Part shown: in pieces, positions 1-8,358 of the stretch
How the letters are laid out: the number at the start of each line of letters is the position of its first letter
Numbering within the stretch: the first letter of the stretch is position 1
NCBI GenBank assembly: GCA_046352935.1
Contig: JAXMGR010000003.1
Location: forward strand, 62,001-126,000
Direction of reading: 5' to 3'
DNA: 64,000 nucleotides
Source of the DNA: CAYWMY01 sp046352935
GTDB lineage: Bacteria; Pseudomonadota; Gammaproteobacteria; Steroidobacterales; Steroidobacteraceae
The notes under the pieces: model-generated
Seen by the model: only the letters and a program-made list of their open reading frames with translations
Told to the model about the DNA's origin: nothing
Databases searched by the model: none
Translations under genes and position numbers: made by a program

Positions 1-2
1 TC

Positions 3-707
3 GCCGACGACGCGCTGAAGGCGGCACTGCGGCTGTCCTCGGCCAACAGCATCAACATCGGCCGGCTGCTCCCGCAGGCTGTGTACTACGCTGCCGCGAG
101 CCTCGCCGTGTGGCGCGTCCGGCGTGAGCCCCTGTCCTTCGTCGTGCCGTCGGGCAACCTCGGCAATGTCATGGCCTGCCTGTGGGCGCGCGCCTGCGGC
201 CTGCCGATCGGCACCGTGAAGCTCGCTCACAACGCCAATCGCACCGTGCCGGATTTCCTCGGGAGCGGCGAGTGGCGGCCGCGGCCGAGCCAGGCCACGC
301 TGGCATCGGCCATGGATGTCGGCAATCCCAGCAACATGGAACGGCTGCGTGCGCTGCACCCGGATTGGCGGAAGCTCGCCGCCGAGGTGACGGCGTCGTC
401 GATCACGGACGACGAGATCCGCGCGCGCATCCGCGCGGACTTCGACGCCTACGGCGAGGTCTGGTGTCCGCACACGGCGACCGCGGCCGAGGTGCTGGCG
501 CGGATGCCCGCTGCCGAGCGCGAACGTCCCTGGGCCATCGTCGCCACTGCGCACCCGGCCAAGTTCAGCGAAATCGTCGCGCCACTCATCGGCCGCGCCG
601 TCGACGTACCGCCCGCACTCGCGGCGCTGTTCGACCTGCCGAGCCGCAAGGACGACCTGGCGCCGGAGCTCCCGGCGCTGCGGCAGTACCTGCTGGGCAC
701 GCGATGA
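3..707 (+). CDS. thrC: Threonine synthase, C-terminal part (5' end outside window)
   Basis: This is the C-terminal part of the PLP enzyme that converts O-phosphohomoserine to threonine, the last step of threonine synthesis. The reading frame is open from the first bases of the window, so the real start lies upstream. The first visible residues contain SSANSINIGRLLPQ, a hallmark of threonine synthase, followed by a VPSGNLGN stretch typical of the PLP phosphate-binding region. The GTG at about 81 is internal and should not be used as a start. The stop codon overlaps the ATG of the next gene (ATGA at 704-707), which suggests co-transcription. Identity is secure; only the truncation limits it. 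Confidence 0.93.
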   Translation, partial: ADDALKAALRLSSANSINIGRLLPQAVYYAAASLAVWRVRREPLSFVVPSGNLGNVMACLWARACGLPIGTVKLAHNANRTVPDFLGSGEWRPRPSQATLASAMDVGNPSNMERLRALHPDWRKLAAEVTASSITDDEIRARIRADFDAYGEVWCPHTATAAEVLARMPAAERERPWAIVATAHPAKFSEIVAPLIGRAVDVPPALAALFDLPSRKDDLAPELPALRQYLLGTR

Positions 708-1279
708 TCCGCTGGTTCGCCGTCGTCGCCGGACTGCTGCTGCTGGTCGCGGCGGGAGTCCTCGGTGCCTGGTCGTGGCGCCGCTGGCGCGTGCGCCGGC
801 TCGCGGAGGCGGAGCGTGCGCGCGTGCTCGGAGTCGCCTATGCCAGCCTGCGCGACATCATGGTGCCGGACGCCGCCGGCGGGCCCCTGCACATCGACTA
901 CCTGCTGCTCACGGCGCGCGGCCTGCTGGTCATCGACTACCGCGACGTGCCCGGTGTGATCTTCGGCGGCGAACACATGGACGAGTGGGCGGTCATGAGC
1001 CGCAGCCGGCGGTTCACGTTCCCGAATCCGCTGGGGCCGCTGTACGACCGTGTCACGGCCGTACGGCTCGCGGCGGGCGAGGCCCCCGTGGAGGGCCGCG
1101 TCGTGTTCACGGATCGCGGCCGCTTCCCGAAGGGCCAGCCGCCGCAGGTCACGATGCTTGACGCGCTCGCGCGCGAGTTTCCCTCCGCCGGCGCGAATCC
1201 GCAGGGCGGCGAGCGCTGGCTCGCACAGTGGGACCGCGTGAAGGCGGCGGCCACACCGAGCACGCTCGCGCGGCGCTGA
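704..1279 (+). CDS. NERD-domain (nuclease-related) membrane-anchored protein
   Basis: The 191-residue protein begins with a hydrophobic segment (about residues 3-23) followed by an arginine-rich stretch, consistent with one N-terminal membrane anchor and a cytoplasmic domain. The segment IDYLLLTARGLLVIDYRDV followed by a G-x-IFGG-x-x-x-x-x-W pattern fits the NERD domain, which is related to restriction-endonuclease folds, but the usual Glu of the D-x-K-type core is replaced by Asp here. The ATG overlaps the thrC stop. The substrate is unknown and nuclease activity in this family is largely inferred. A DNA-processing role is only a guess. Confidence 0.7.
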   Translation: MIRWFAVVAGLLLLVAAGVLGAWSWRRWRVRRLAEAERARVLGVAYASLRDIMVPDAAGGPLHIDYLLLTARGLLVIDYRDVPGVIFGGEHMDEWAVMSRSRRFTFPNPLGPLYDRVTAVRLAAGEAPVEGRVVFTDRGRFPKGQPPQVTMLDALAREFPSAGANPQGGERWLAQWDRVKAAATPSTLARR

Positions 1280-1326
1280 GCGTCGCGTCCGTCGCACGGC
1301 CCGCACGCCGGGCGCCACGCCGGTCC

Positions 1327-3936
1327 TCAGGCGTGACGGCGCGCCAGTTCCTCGAAGATTCCGTCGAGAAGACCGGGATCGAGCGGCTTCGCGAAATGCC
1401 GGTCGAAGCCGGCCTCCATGCAGCGCGCCTGGTCCGCCTCGGACGTGTATCCCGTCAGGGCGACGAGCAGCAGCGGCCTCGCGCCCTGTTCCGCGCGCAG
1501 GTGGCGGGCGACCTCGTAGCCGGTCATGACCGGCAGGCCGATGTCGCAGAAGACGAGGTGCGGCTCGAATGCCCGCGCCTTTTCCAGGCCCTCGGCGCCG
1601 CTCGCCGCGACCTCGACCTCGTGGCCGTCGAGGCGCAGGAGTGTCCGCAGGCCCATGGCGGCATCGACATAGTCGTCGATGACCAGCACCCGCCACTTCT
1701 GCGGCGCATCCGCCGCGGCGCCCTTCGCGGCGCGCTTCACGACGCGCTTCACGACGCGCAGCCGCGCAGGGGAGGCGGCCGCCGCCGCACCGCCGTCCCG
1801 ATCGGCCGTGACTAGCGGGAGCCGGACGATGAACTCGGCGCCCCGGCCGGGGCCTTCGCTCCGCGCTTCGACCGTTCCGTCGTGCATCGACACCAGTGAC
1901 TTCACGAGCGCGAGGCCGAGGCCGAGGCCCGCGTTGCTGCGCGCGAGCCCCGTAGGTCCCTGGCTGAACGGCTGGAACAGCCGCGACATGAGTTCGGCGT
2001 CCATGCCGACGCCGCTGTCGATGACTTCGAGCACGGCCTGGCCCGCGGCGTGGTCCTCGCGCAGTCGCAGGCGGATGCGGCCGCCCGCGTCGGTGAATTT
2101 CGCGGCGTTGTGGATGAGGTTGCCGATGACCTGCGCGAGCCGGGCACGGTCGCCGTGCACCCGCAGCGGCCCGGATGGCAGCTCGACGTCGAATGCCAGC
2201 GAACGTCCCGCGAGAATCGGCGCCTGGTCGTCCGCGCAGGCACGCGCGACCTCCGCGAGATCCAGGGTCTCGCGTTCGAGGTGCAGTTTGCCGCGGGAGA
2301 TGCGCGTCACGTCCAGCAGGTCGTCGACGAGACGGACGAGCTGGCGGGTCTGGCGGCCGATGACCTCCTGCGCCTGCAGTGCCGCGTCGCTCTCCGCGGG
2401 CGAGCGACGCAGGATCTCGAGACTCGTCGTGAGCGGCGCCATGGGGTTGCGCAGTTCGTGCGCGAGCACGGCGAGGAAGTGGTTCTTGCGCTCGTCGACC
2501 TCGGCGAGGGCCCGGGCCTGTGAACGCAGTTCCTCGCGCTGGTTGCGCAGCTCCTCGTTCTGCGCCTGGATCTTCTCCGCCTGTCCCTTGAGTTCCTGGT
2601 TCTGCGTCCGGATGCGCTCGTTGCTCGCGGAGAGCCGGCCGAGCAGGTCCTGCGCCTCCTCGTAGGACAGGGCGTTCTGCAGCCCGATGCCGAGCTCGCG
2701 CGCCACGGTCTCGAGGAAGGACACGGCGTCGGGTTCGAAGTCCCGCGGGCCCGCGACCAGCAGCACGCCGAGCAGGGAGTCCTTGAACTGGACCGGCGTG
2801 GCGATCACCGTGCGCGGTGCTGCGCGGTCGTCGCCCGGCTTCACACCGAAGGGCGTATCGCCCGGCACGCCGCGCACGAGCACCGTGCTGCGCGTCTGCG
2901 CGGCCTCGCCCGGGATGTCCTCGTCCGACGCGAGCGGCGACAGCGAGCCCTCGGGCGCAAGCGTGCCGAGCGGCCGCAGCAGTCGACCGGCGGGCTCGTG
3001 CCAGTAGATCGCGGCGACCTCGGCGCCCATGTGCGCGGCGATCGGGGCGAGCACGCGGCCCGCGATCTGCGACTTGTCGACCGAGGAGGAGATCGCGGCC
3101 GAGACGTCGGCACGCGCCCGCAGCTGCTTCTCGCGTGCCTGGACCTGGACGGCCGCCGTCGCGAAGGCCTGTGCCAGCCGGCCCGTCTCGCTGCGGGGCG
3201 CGGCGTCGCCGCCGCCGGCGGGCGCGAGGCGTGCGGCGAGGTCGAGCGCCGGCTGCCAGTCACCACGACCGAGCGCGCCCGAGACATCGGTGAGATCGCG
3301 CAGCGGCCGGCTCACGGAGCGCGTCATGAGCCATGCGGACGCGAGCCCGAAGACCGCCGCGAGCGCGACGAGGATCAGCGAGCCGATCGTGACGCGCTCG
3401 CGGGCCAGGGTCATGATCGCCGCCGCTGCCTCGGACTCGCGCTGCAGTACCGTCCGGTAGCCGCGGATGTCGGCGAGCGCGGCCTCGCGCAGCTGCGCGA
3501 GTGCGTACGCCATGGCCAGACGATCCGCGGACGATCGTTCGGGCGCGAGGGCGGCAGCGGCCTCGTCGGCATACGCGCTCACGCGCGCCTCGATCTGCGG
3601 GAGCAGCCGCGCGCCCGCCGGGGGCTTCGGCATCGACTCCAGCCGCGCCAGCTCGCTGCGCACGGTTTCCAGGCGATGGCGCAGCTGCTCGGGGGTGGTG
3701 GTCTGCGAATACAGCATGAGATCGCGCATGCCGATCGCGATGTAGAGCATCGAGCGCTCGAGGGCTTCGGCCTGCGCGTACAGCGGCGTGATGTCCTCGA
3801 GATAGACGCGCTGGGCGCGCGCGCTCTGCGCGCCGAAGTAGAGCACGGCGCTCGTGAACAGGCCGAGCCCGACCATCATGGCGGCGAAGCCCAGGCCCAG
3901 GCGTTCGCCCAGGGTCAGATCGACGCGCTTGCTCAA
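1327..3936 (-). CDS. Hybrid sensor histidine kinase with GAF and receiver domains
   Basis: This 869-residue signalling protein has TM1 (about 14-36), an extracytoplasmic helical sensor region, TM2 (about 183-205), HAMP, a GAF domain (about 280-430), a heptad-rich coiled coil (about 436-480, repeats of NQELK/NEELR type), HisKA with the phospho-acceptor His493 in LAHELRNP, HATPase (DSGVGM, GLGLGLALVKS) and a C-terminal receiver (about 745-869) with FCDIGLPVMTG and ALTGY. The start is TTG at 3934-3936, supported by an AGGAGG Shine-Dalgarno (complement of 3946-3951) nine bases away. The linker before the receiver contains a duplicated VVKR. No partner response regulator or output domain is adjacent, so its target is unknown. 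Confidence 0.9.
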   Translation of the reverse strand: MSKRVDLTLGERLGLGFAAMMVGLGLFTSAVLYFGAQSARAQRVYLEDITPLYAQAEALERSMLYIAIGMRDLMLYSQTTTPEQLRHRLETVRSELARLESMPKPPAGARLLPQIEARVSAYADEAAAALAPERSSADRLAMAYALAQLREAALADIRGYRTVLQRESEAAAAIMTLARERVTIGSLILVALAAVFGLASAWLMTRSVSRPLRDLTDVSGALGRGDWQPALDLAARLAPAGGGDAAPRSETGRLAQAFATAAVQVQAREKQLRARADVSAAISSSVDKSQIAGRVLAPIAAHMGAEVAAIYWHEPAGRLLRPLGTLAPEGSLSPLASDEDIPGEAAQTRSTVLVRGVPGDTPFGVKPGDDRAAPRTVIATPVQFKDSLLGVLLVAGPRDFEPDAVSFLETVARELGIGLQNALSYEEAQDLLGRLSASNERIRTQNQELKGQAEKIQAQNEELRNQREELRSQARALAEVDERKNHFLAVLAHELRNPMAPLTTSLEILRRSPAESDAALQAQEVIGRQTRQLVRLVDDLLDVTRISRGKLHLERETLDLAEVARACADDQAPILAGRSLAFDVELPSGPLRVHGDRARLAQVIGNLIHNAAKFTDAGGRIRLRLREDHAAGQAVLEVIDSGVGMDAELMSRLFQPFSQGPTGLARSNAGLGLGLALVKSLVSMHDGTVEARSEGPGRGAEFIVRLPLVTADRDGGAAAAASPARLRVVKRVVKRAAKGAAADAPQKWRVLVIDDYVDAAMGLRTLLRLDGHEVEVAASGAEGLEKARAFEPHLVFCDIGLPVMTGYEVARHLRAEQGARPLLLVALTGYTSEADQARCMEAGFDRHFAKPLDPGLLDGIFEELARRHA
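1732..1755 (-). repeat. 12-bp perfect tandem duplication inside kinase linker
   Basis: GCGCTTCACGAC occurs twice in direct succession (1732-1743 and 1744-1755) and encodes the doubled VVKR in the basic linker between the HATPase and receiver domains. The length is a multiple of three, so the frame is kept. Confidence 0.85.
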
Positions 3937-4251
3937 CCGCGGATGCCTCCTGTCCTCGATGGGACGCCGCGCGTCCCCCGCGTTCCCTCGCCACGGTGTT
4001 CCGGGTGGCCATCAGGACCGGGGGCAGAGTCTAGCCGGAAGCACCCGGCGTTTCAGCGTGGCCGCGATGCCGGCGGCAGGGCGGGCGCGCGGCTGCGGCG
4101 CACGGACGGCCGGGGTGATGGTCGGTTCATCGAGCACGACCGGACACGCCACCGCATCCGCGGAGCCGGGCCCCGCGCGCCTACAATGGAGCCCTGGCGC
4201 GGGTTCCGGGGATGCGGGCTGTGCGCGCACGACACCGGCAGGGAGAAGCAC
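3937..4251. promoter_or_regulatory. Divergent intergenic region with candidate kinase promoter
   Basis: This 315-bp region separates the divergently transcribed kinase and acyl-CoA synthetase. On the minus strand CTGAAA (complement of 4051-4056) and TAGACT (complement of 4028-4033) are 17 bp apart, a reasonable sigma-70 promoter for the kinase with a leader of roughly 85 nt. On the plus strand TACAAT at 4182-4187 is a possible -10 for the synthetase, but no good -35 is visible. No RNA gene or reliable small coding sequence was recognised here. Confidence 0.4.
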
Positions 4252-5835
4252 TTGAGTTCCACGAGCCGACTTCGTTTCCCGGGCGCCTGGCTGCCCGGTT
4301 TCGCCGACAAGCCCGCCGTCGTCATGGCCGAGAGCGGGGCCTGGATGACCTTCGGCGAACTCGACGCGTATGCCAACCGGCTGGCGCGGCTCTTCCGCGC
4401 GCTGGAACTCGCGCCGCAGGACCACGTGGCCTACTGCGTCGAGAACCGGCTGGAATGCCAGGGGCTCGTCTGGGGTGGCTACTACGCGGGTCTCTACTAC
4501 ACCTTCGTCAGCACCCGCCTGACGCCGGACGAGACCGCCTACATCGTCGGCGACTGCGGCGCGCGCGTGCTCGTCGTCAGTGCCGCGACGGATCCGCGCG
4601 TCATCGAGGCCGTGCGCGCGCTGCCGGATCCGCCGAAGCTCTTCACGCTCGACGAGGCGCACCCCGGGCTGCCCGCACTCGGGCCCGCGCTCGAGGCCTT
4701 CGACGCGGGTCCGATCCCGGGTGCCGTCGAGGGCGGCGACATGCTGTACTCCTCGGGCACGTCGGGCCGGCCGAAGGGCATCAAGCCGCGCATGACGGGT
4801 CTGCCGCTCGGCTCGAGCATGATCGTCGCCGACCTCGCCGAACGCGATTTCGGCTGCGGCACCGACACGGTCTACCTGTCACCCGCGCCGTTCTATCACG
4901 CGGCGCCGATGCGCTGGACGCAGGCCATCGTCTCGCTGGGCGGCACCGCGGTGCTCATGAAGCGCTTCGATCCCGAAGGCGCGCTCGCGGCCATCGAGCG
5001 CTATCGCGTCACGCACAGCCAGTGGGTGCCGACCATGTTCCACCGGCTGCTCGCGCTGCCGGAGGAGGTCCGGCGCCGCTTCGACCTGTCGAGCCATCGC
5101 GTCGCGATCCACGCCGCGGCGCCGTGCCCCGTGCACACCAAGCACGCGATGATCGACTGGTGGGGGCCGGTCATCACCGAGTACTACGGCTGTTCCGAGA
5201 GCATCGGCATGACCATGACCGACAGCGCCGCCTGGCTCGCGCACCCGGGCACCGTCGGCCGGCCCATCTATGGCGTGCTGCACATCCTCGACGAGGAGGG
5301 GCGCGAGCTGCCCGCGGGCGAGGAGGGCACCGTGTACTTCTCGGACACAGCGCCGTTCAGCTATCACAACGATCCGGAGAAGACGCGCGCGGCGTACAAC
5401 GCGGCGGGCTGGGCAACGGTCGGCGACGTCGGCCGCGTCGATGCGGAAGGTTTTCTCTACCTGACCGACCGGCGCAGCAACATGATCATCTCCGGCGGCG
5501 TGAACGTGTATCCGCAGGAGACGGAGAACGTGCTCATGAGCCATCCCGCCGTCGCGGACGTGGCCGTGATCGGCGTGCCGGACGACGACCTCGGCGAGGA
5601 AGTGCGTGCCGTCGTGCAGCTGAAGCCCGGTATCGAGGCCGGCACCGCGCTCGCGGAGGAGATGATCGCGTTCTGTCGCGAGCGGCTGTCGCGCATCAAG
5701 TGCCCGCGTGCGATCGACTTCCGCGCCGACCTGCCGCGCGAGCCCACGGGCAAGCTGCTCAAGCGGCTGCTGCGCGACGAGTACCGCGCGCGGCATGCGG
5801 CGCAGGGCGGTCGCGAGGGAAGTGTCGCGCTTTGA
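4252..5835 (+). CDS. AMP-forming acyl-CoA synthetase
   Basis: The 527-residue adenylate-forming ligase is predicted to activate a carboxylic acid to its acyl-AMP and then to the CoA thioester. The P-loop-like motif YSSGTSGRPKG, the adenine-binding YYGCSE region, the GDVG hinge region and the C-terminal PREPTGKLLKR with the catalytic lysine are all present. The start is TTG at 4252, preceded by GGGAGAAG. The frame stays open for more than 1 kb upstream, antisense to the kinase, but that extension has no family similarity. The substrate cannot be read from the sequence; a medium or long-chain acid, aromatic acid or steroid side chain are all possible. Confidence 0.88.
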   Translation: MSSTSRLRFPGAWLPGFADKPAVVMAESGAWMTFGELDAYANRLARLFRALELAPQDHVAYCVENRLECQGLVWGGYYAGLYYTFVSTRLTPDETAYIVGDCGARVLVVSAATDPRVIEAVRALPDPPKLFTLDEAHPGLPALGPALEAFDAGPIPGAVEGGDMLYSSGTSGRPKGIKPRMTGLPLGSSMIVADLAERDFGCGTDTVYLSPAPFYHAAPMRWTQAIVSLGGTAVLMKRFDPEGALAAIERYRVTHSQWVPTMFHRLLALPEEVRRRFDLSSHRVAIHAAAPCPVHTKHAMIDWWGPVITEYYGCSESIGMTMTDSAAWLAHPGTVGRPIYGVLHILDEEGRELPAGEEGTVYFSDTAPFSYHNDPEKTRAAYNAAGWATVGDVGRVDAEGFLYLTDRRSNMIISGGVNVYPQETENVLMSHPAVADVAVIGVPDDDLGEEVRAVVQLKPGIEAGTALAEEMIAFCRERLSRIKCPRAIDFRADLPREPTGKLLKRLLRDEYRARHAAQGGREGSVAL

Positions 5836-5846
5836 GGCCGACTCCT

Positions 5847-5876
5847 TTGCTGCGGCTGGCGCGGTATTCCGATAAT
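5847..5876 (+). promoter_or_regulatory. Candidate sigma-70 promoter of the restriction operon
   Basis: TTGCTG at 5847-5852 and GATAAT at 5871-5876 are separated by 18 bp. The predicted start near 5883 gives a leader of about 108 nt before the methyltransferase ATG at 5991. It is the only good promoter-like pair found just before the four overlapping genes. Confidence 0.5.
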
Positions 5877-5990
5877 GCCTAGCATTGGCCGGGTTTCCGT
5901 GAACCGGCGGCGAGCAGCTCCGGCGATGCTGACTGTGCGGAGACGGTGGTCGCCATCCGGCCCGGACAGCGGGTCGTGCAGGATCGAGGA

Positions 5991-7607
5991 ATGCCTACGC
6001 TGAACTGGATCGGCAAGGAAGCCGTGGTCAAGCACCACAGGGACGTGCCGTTCCGGCTGCTGGAACCCGTGCCCGAGCTGTCCTGCGGCGATCCCGCGAG
6101 CGGCAACCTGATCGTCCAGGGCGACAATCTGCATGCCCTCAAGGCGCTGCTGCCGCGTTATGCGGGGCAGGTGAAGTGCATCTACATCGACCCGCCCTAC
6201 AACACCGGCAACGAGGGCTGGGCCTACAACGACAACGTCAACAGCCCCGAGATCCGCAAGTGGCTCGGCGAGGTGGTCGGCAAGGAGGGCGAGACACTGA
6301 ATCGCCACGACCGCTGGCTGTGCATGATGTATCCGCGCCTCGTGCTGCTGCGGCAGTTCCTGCGCGAGGATGGCGCGATCTTCGTGTCGATCGACGACAA
6401 CGAGATAGCGATGTTGCGATTATTGATGGATGAGGTGTTTGGGGCGAAGAACTTCGTTGCCTCTGCCATTTGGAACATGATGGATAGCCCAAAGAACAGC
6501 GCGCGGCACCTTAGCGAGGATCACGAGTATCTTGTTCTCTATGCAGCCGACAAAGACAAGTGGCGACCAAATGCATTGCCGCGCAGCGAGGGAATGATCG
6601 CGCGATATAAGAATCCCGATAACGATCCCCGCGGTCCGTGGTTGCTCAGCGACTTGGCAGCACGCAATTTCTACGCTCAAGGTCGGTATTCCATTACCAC
6701 GCCGTCAGGAAAGGTAATTGATGGCCCGCCGTCGGGCAGCTATTGGCGAGTAAGTCAAGAGAGGTTCTGGGAGCTGAATCGGGATAATCGGATCTGGTGG
6801 GGAAAGACAGGTAGTAATCGTCCCGGAATCAAACGCTTCCTCTCCGACGTCAAAGAGGGCGTCGTTCCCCGCACGCTTTGGCCATGGCAGGAGGTTGGCA
6901 GTACCCGACATTCAAAGCAGGAAATCAGTCAGATTCTTAGTCTGGGAGCATCCACTGATCTTTTCGTCACGCCAAAGCCGACCGCCTTGATTAAGCGCGT
7001 TCTCCAGATCGCCACGGACAAGGACTCGCTCATCCTCGACTCGTTCGCCGGCTCCGGCACGACCGGCCACGCGGTGCTCAAGCAGAACGCCGAGGACGGT
7101 GGCACGCGGCGGTGCATTCTGGTTGAGATGGACGAGGGCATCGCCCGGAATGTGACCGCCGAACGTGTGCGGCGCATTGCGCAGGGCTACACGAATGCGA
7201 AAGGGACCGAGGTGGCCGGGCTGGGTGGTGGCTTCCAGTTCTGCCGTCTCTCCGCGGAGCCGCTGTTCGATGCCGAGGGGCAGATCCGGCGGGATGTGAC
7301 TTTCGCGCAGCTCGCGGAGTTCGTCTGGTTCGCCGAGACCGGCGCGGGCCTGCCGCCGGCCGCCGGCCTCAGGACAGACTCGCCGCTGATCGGCGTCCAC
7401 GAGGGCCGCGCGATCTACCTGCTCTACAACGGCATCCTGAAGGACCGGTCCATCGACGGCGGCAATGTGCTGACCGGGCCGGTGTTCGATGCCCTGCCGA
7501 GGTTCGCCGGCCCGAAGGTGATCTACGCCGCAGCCAACCGCATGGGGGCGCGGGCGCTGCGCGAGGGGATCTCCTTCAAGCAGACGCCGTACGCGCTCGA
7601 GGTATGA
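5991..7607 (+). CDS. mod: Type III-like DNA methyltransferase (Mod), mosaic target-recognition region
   Basis: This 538-residue beta-class amino-methyltransferase should methylate adenine or N4-cytosine to protect host DNA. Motif IV, DPPYNTG, lies near residue 67 and the SAM-binding motif FAGSGTTGHAV near residue 352; that order defines the beta class of type III Mod subunits. The start ATG at 5991 follows GGATCGAGGA. The protein is shorter than many type III Mod subunits. Its central part, about 6405-7000, differs sharply in base composition: hand counts give 47-48% GC at 6421-6480 and 6661-6720, against 70% at 7021-7080. This fits a transferred target-recognition domain. It overlaps the next gene by ATGA. 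Confidence 0.9.
   Translation: MPTLNWIGKEAVVKHHRDVPFRLLEPVPELSCGDPASGNLIVQGDNLHALKALLPRYAGQVKCIYIDPPYNTGNEGWAYNDNVNSPEIRKWLGEVVGKEGETLNRHDRWLCMMYPRLVLLRQFLREDGAIFVSIDDNEIAMLRLLMDEVFGAKNFVASAIWNMMDSPKNSARHLSEDHEYLVLYAADKDKWRPNALPRSEGMIARYKNPDNDPRGPWLLSDLAARNFYAQGRYSITTPSGKVIDGPPSGSYWRVSQERFWELNRDNRIWWGKTGSNRPGIKRFLSDVKEGVVPRTLWPWQEVGSTRHSKQEISQILSLGASTDLFVTPKPTALIKRVLQIATDKDSLILDSFAGSGTTGHAVLKQNAEDGGTRRCILVEMDEGIARNVTAERVRRIAQGYTNAKGTEVAGLGGGFQFCRLSAEPLFDAEGQIRRDVTFAQLAEFVWFAETGAGLPPAAGLRTDSPLIGVHEGRAIYLLYNGILKDRSIDGGNVLTGPVFDALPRFAGPKVIYAAANRMGARALREGISFKQTPYALEV
6405..7000 (+). other. Low-GC mosaic segment inside mod (probable specificity domain)
   Basis: This stretch lies between methyltransferase motifs IV and I, where the target-recognition domain of beta-class enzymes is found. 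It uses codons such as ATA, TTA and AAG/GAT-rich triplets that are rare in the surrounding genes, while the frame stays intact. Boundaries are approximate and set by eye from the change in base composition. Confidence 0.65.
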
Positions 7608-8134
7608 GCGTGGCCGCGGACCTGCGCGTGCTCATCATCGCGGGGCCGAATGGCGCCGGGAAGACGACGTTCGCGCGTGAGTTCCTGCCGAACGAGGCCG
7701 GTTGTCCTGTGTTCGTGAACGCCGATCTGATCGCCGCCGGCATTGCGCCCTTCGATCCGCAGGCGGCCGCCGTGCACGCGGGCCGGCTCATGCTGCGGGA
7801 GATCGCGCGGCATTTCGCGGCACGCGCGAGTTTCGCGTTCGAGACCACGCTGGCCGGCCGTGGCTACCTGCGGTCGATCGAGCGTTGGCAGGCCGCGGGC
7901 TACCACGTGAAGCTCATCTTCCTGCGGCTTGCGAGTCCCGAGGAGGCGATCGCGCGTGTGGCGCAGCGCGTGCGGCAGGGCGGACACGATGTGCCGGAGA
8001 CGGTGATCCGGCGTCGCTTTGCCGCCGGCGCGCGTAATTTCGAGCGTCTCTACGCTCCCCGCGTGGATGCCTGGGCACTGTATGACAGTTCCGGCCCCCG
8101 GCCGGTGCTGCTGGACTGGGGTGAAAAGTCATGA
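7604..8134 (+). CDS. Zeta-toxin-like P-loop kinase (COG4185 type)
   Basis: The 176-residue protein has a Walker A motif GPNGAGKTT at residues 14-22, a VNADLIA segment after the first helix, FETTLAG near residue 84 and an arginine-containing RRRFAAGARNF segment near the C-terminus, the arrangement of the zeta-toxin/COG4185 P-loop family. Characterised zeta toxins phosphorylate UDP-N-acetylglucosamine and block cell-wall synthesis; whether this protein does so is unknown. It overlaps mod by ATGA and the next small gene by ATGA, so translation of all three is probably coupled. Its place inside a restriction-modification operon suggests a role in or alongside defence, which is inference. Confidence 0.8.
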   Translation: MSVAADLRVLIIAGPNGAGKTTFAREFLPNEAGCPVFVNADLIAAGIAPFDPQAAAVHAGRLMLREIARHFAARASFAFETTLAGRGYLRSIERWQAAGYHVKLIFLRLASPEEAIARVAQRVRQGGHDVPETVIRRRFAAGARNFERLYAPRVDAWALYDSSGPRPVLLDWGEKS

Positions 8135-8358
8135 ACAAGCGTCCGATCGAGGAGGCACGCGACCCGGACCTGCGCAATTCGATGGCGGCGATGCAGCGGG
8201 CGGCGAGGCGCGCGCGTGAAATCGCCGCGCTGACGGGCACCTCGCTGATCATTCACCGCAATGGCCAGGTCGTGGCGGTCGACCCGAGGGAGGCGGACAC
8301 CGAGTGGGACGCGCCCGCCGTGCACGAGGGCTCGCCGCCCCATGGGCGTTCGCGATGA
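8131..8358 (+). CDS. 75-residue protein, candidate antitoxin or partner of the kinase
   Basis: This small, charged protein begins with MNKRPIEEARDPDLR, continues with a predicted helix rich in Ala and Arg, and has a short beta-like segment SLIIHRNGQVVAVDP. I do not recognise a named family with certainty. Its size, its position directly after the zeta-like kinase and its ATGA overlaps on both sides suggest a dedicated partner, possibly an antitoxin. Overlap with the following ATG at 8355 couples it to the nuclease gene. The antitoxin idea rests on context only. Confidence 0.65.
   Translation: MNKRPIEEARDPDLRNSMAAMQRAARRAREIAALTGTSLIIHRNGQVVAVDPREADTEWDAPAVHEGSPPHGRSR

Noticed and set aside
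2998..4251. Upstream extension of the acyl-CoA synthetase frame
   Set aside because: The extension is antisense to the kinase and lacks family similarity; the TTG at 4252 has a good ribosome-binding site.
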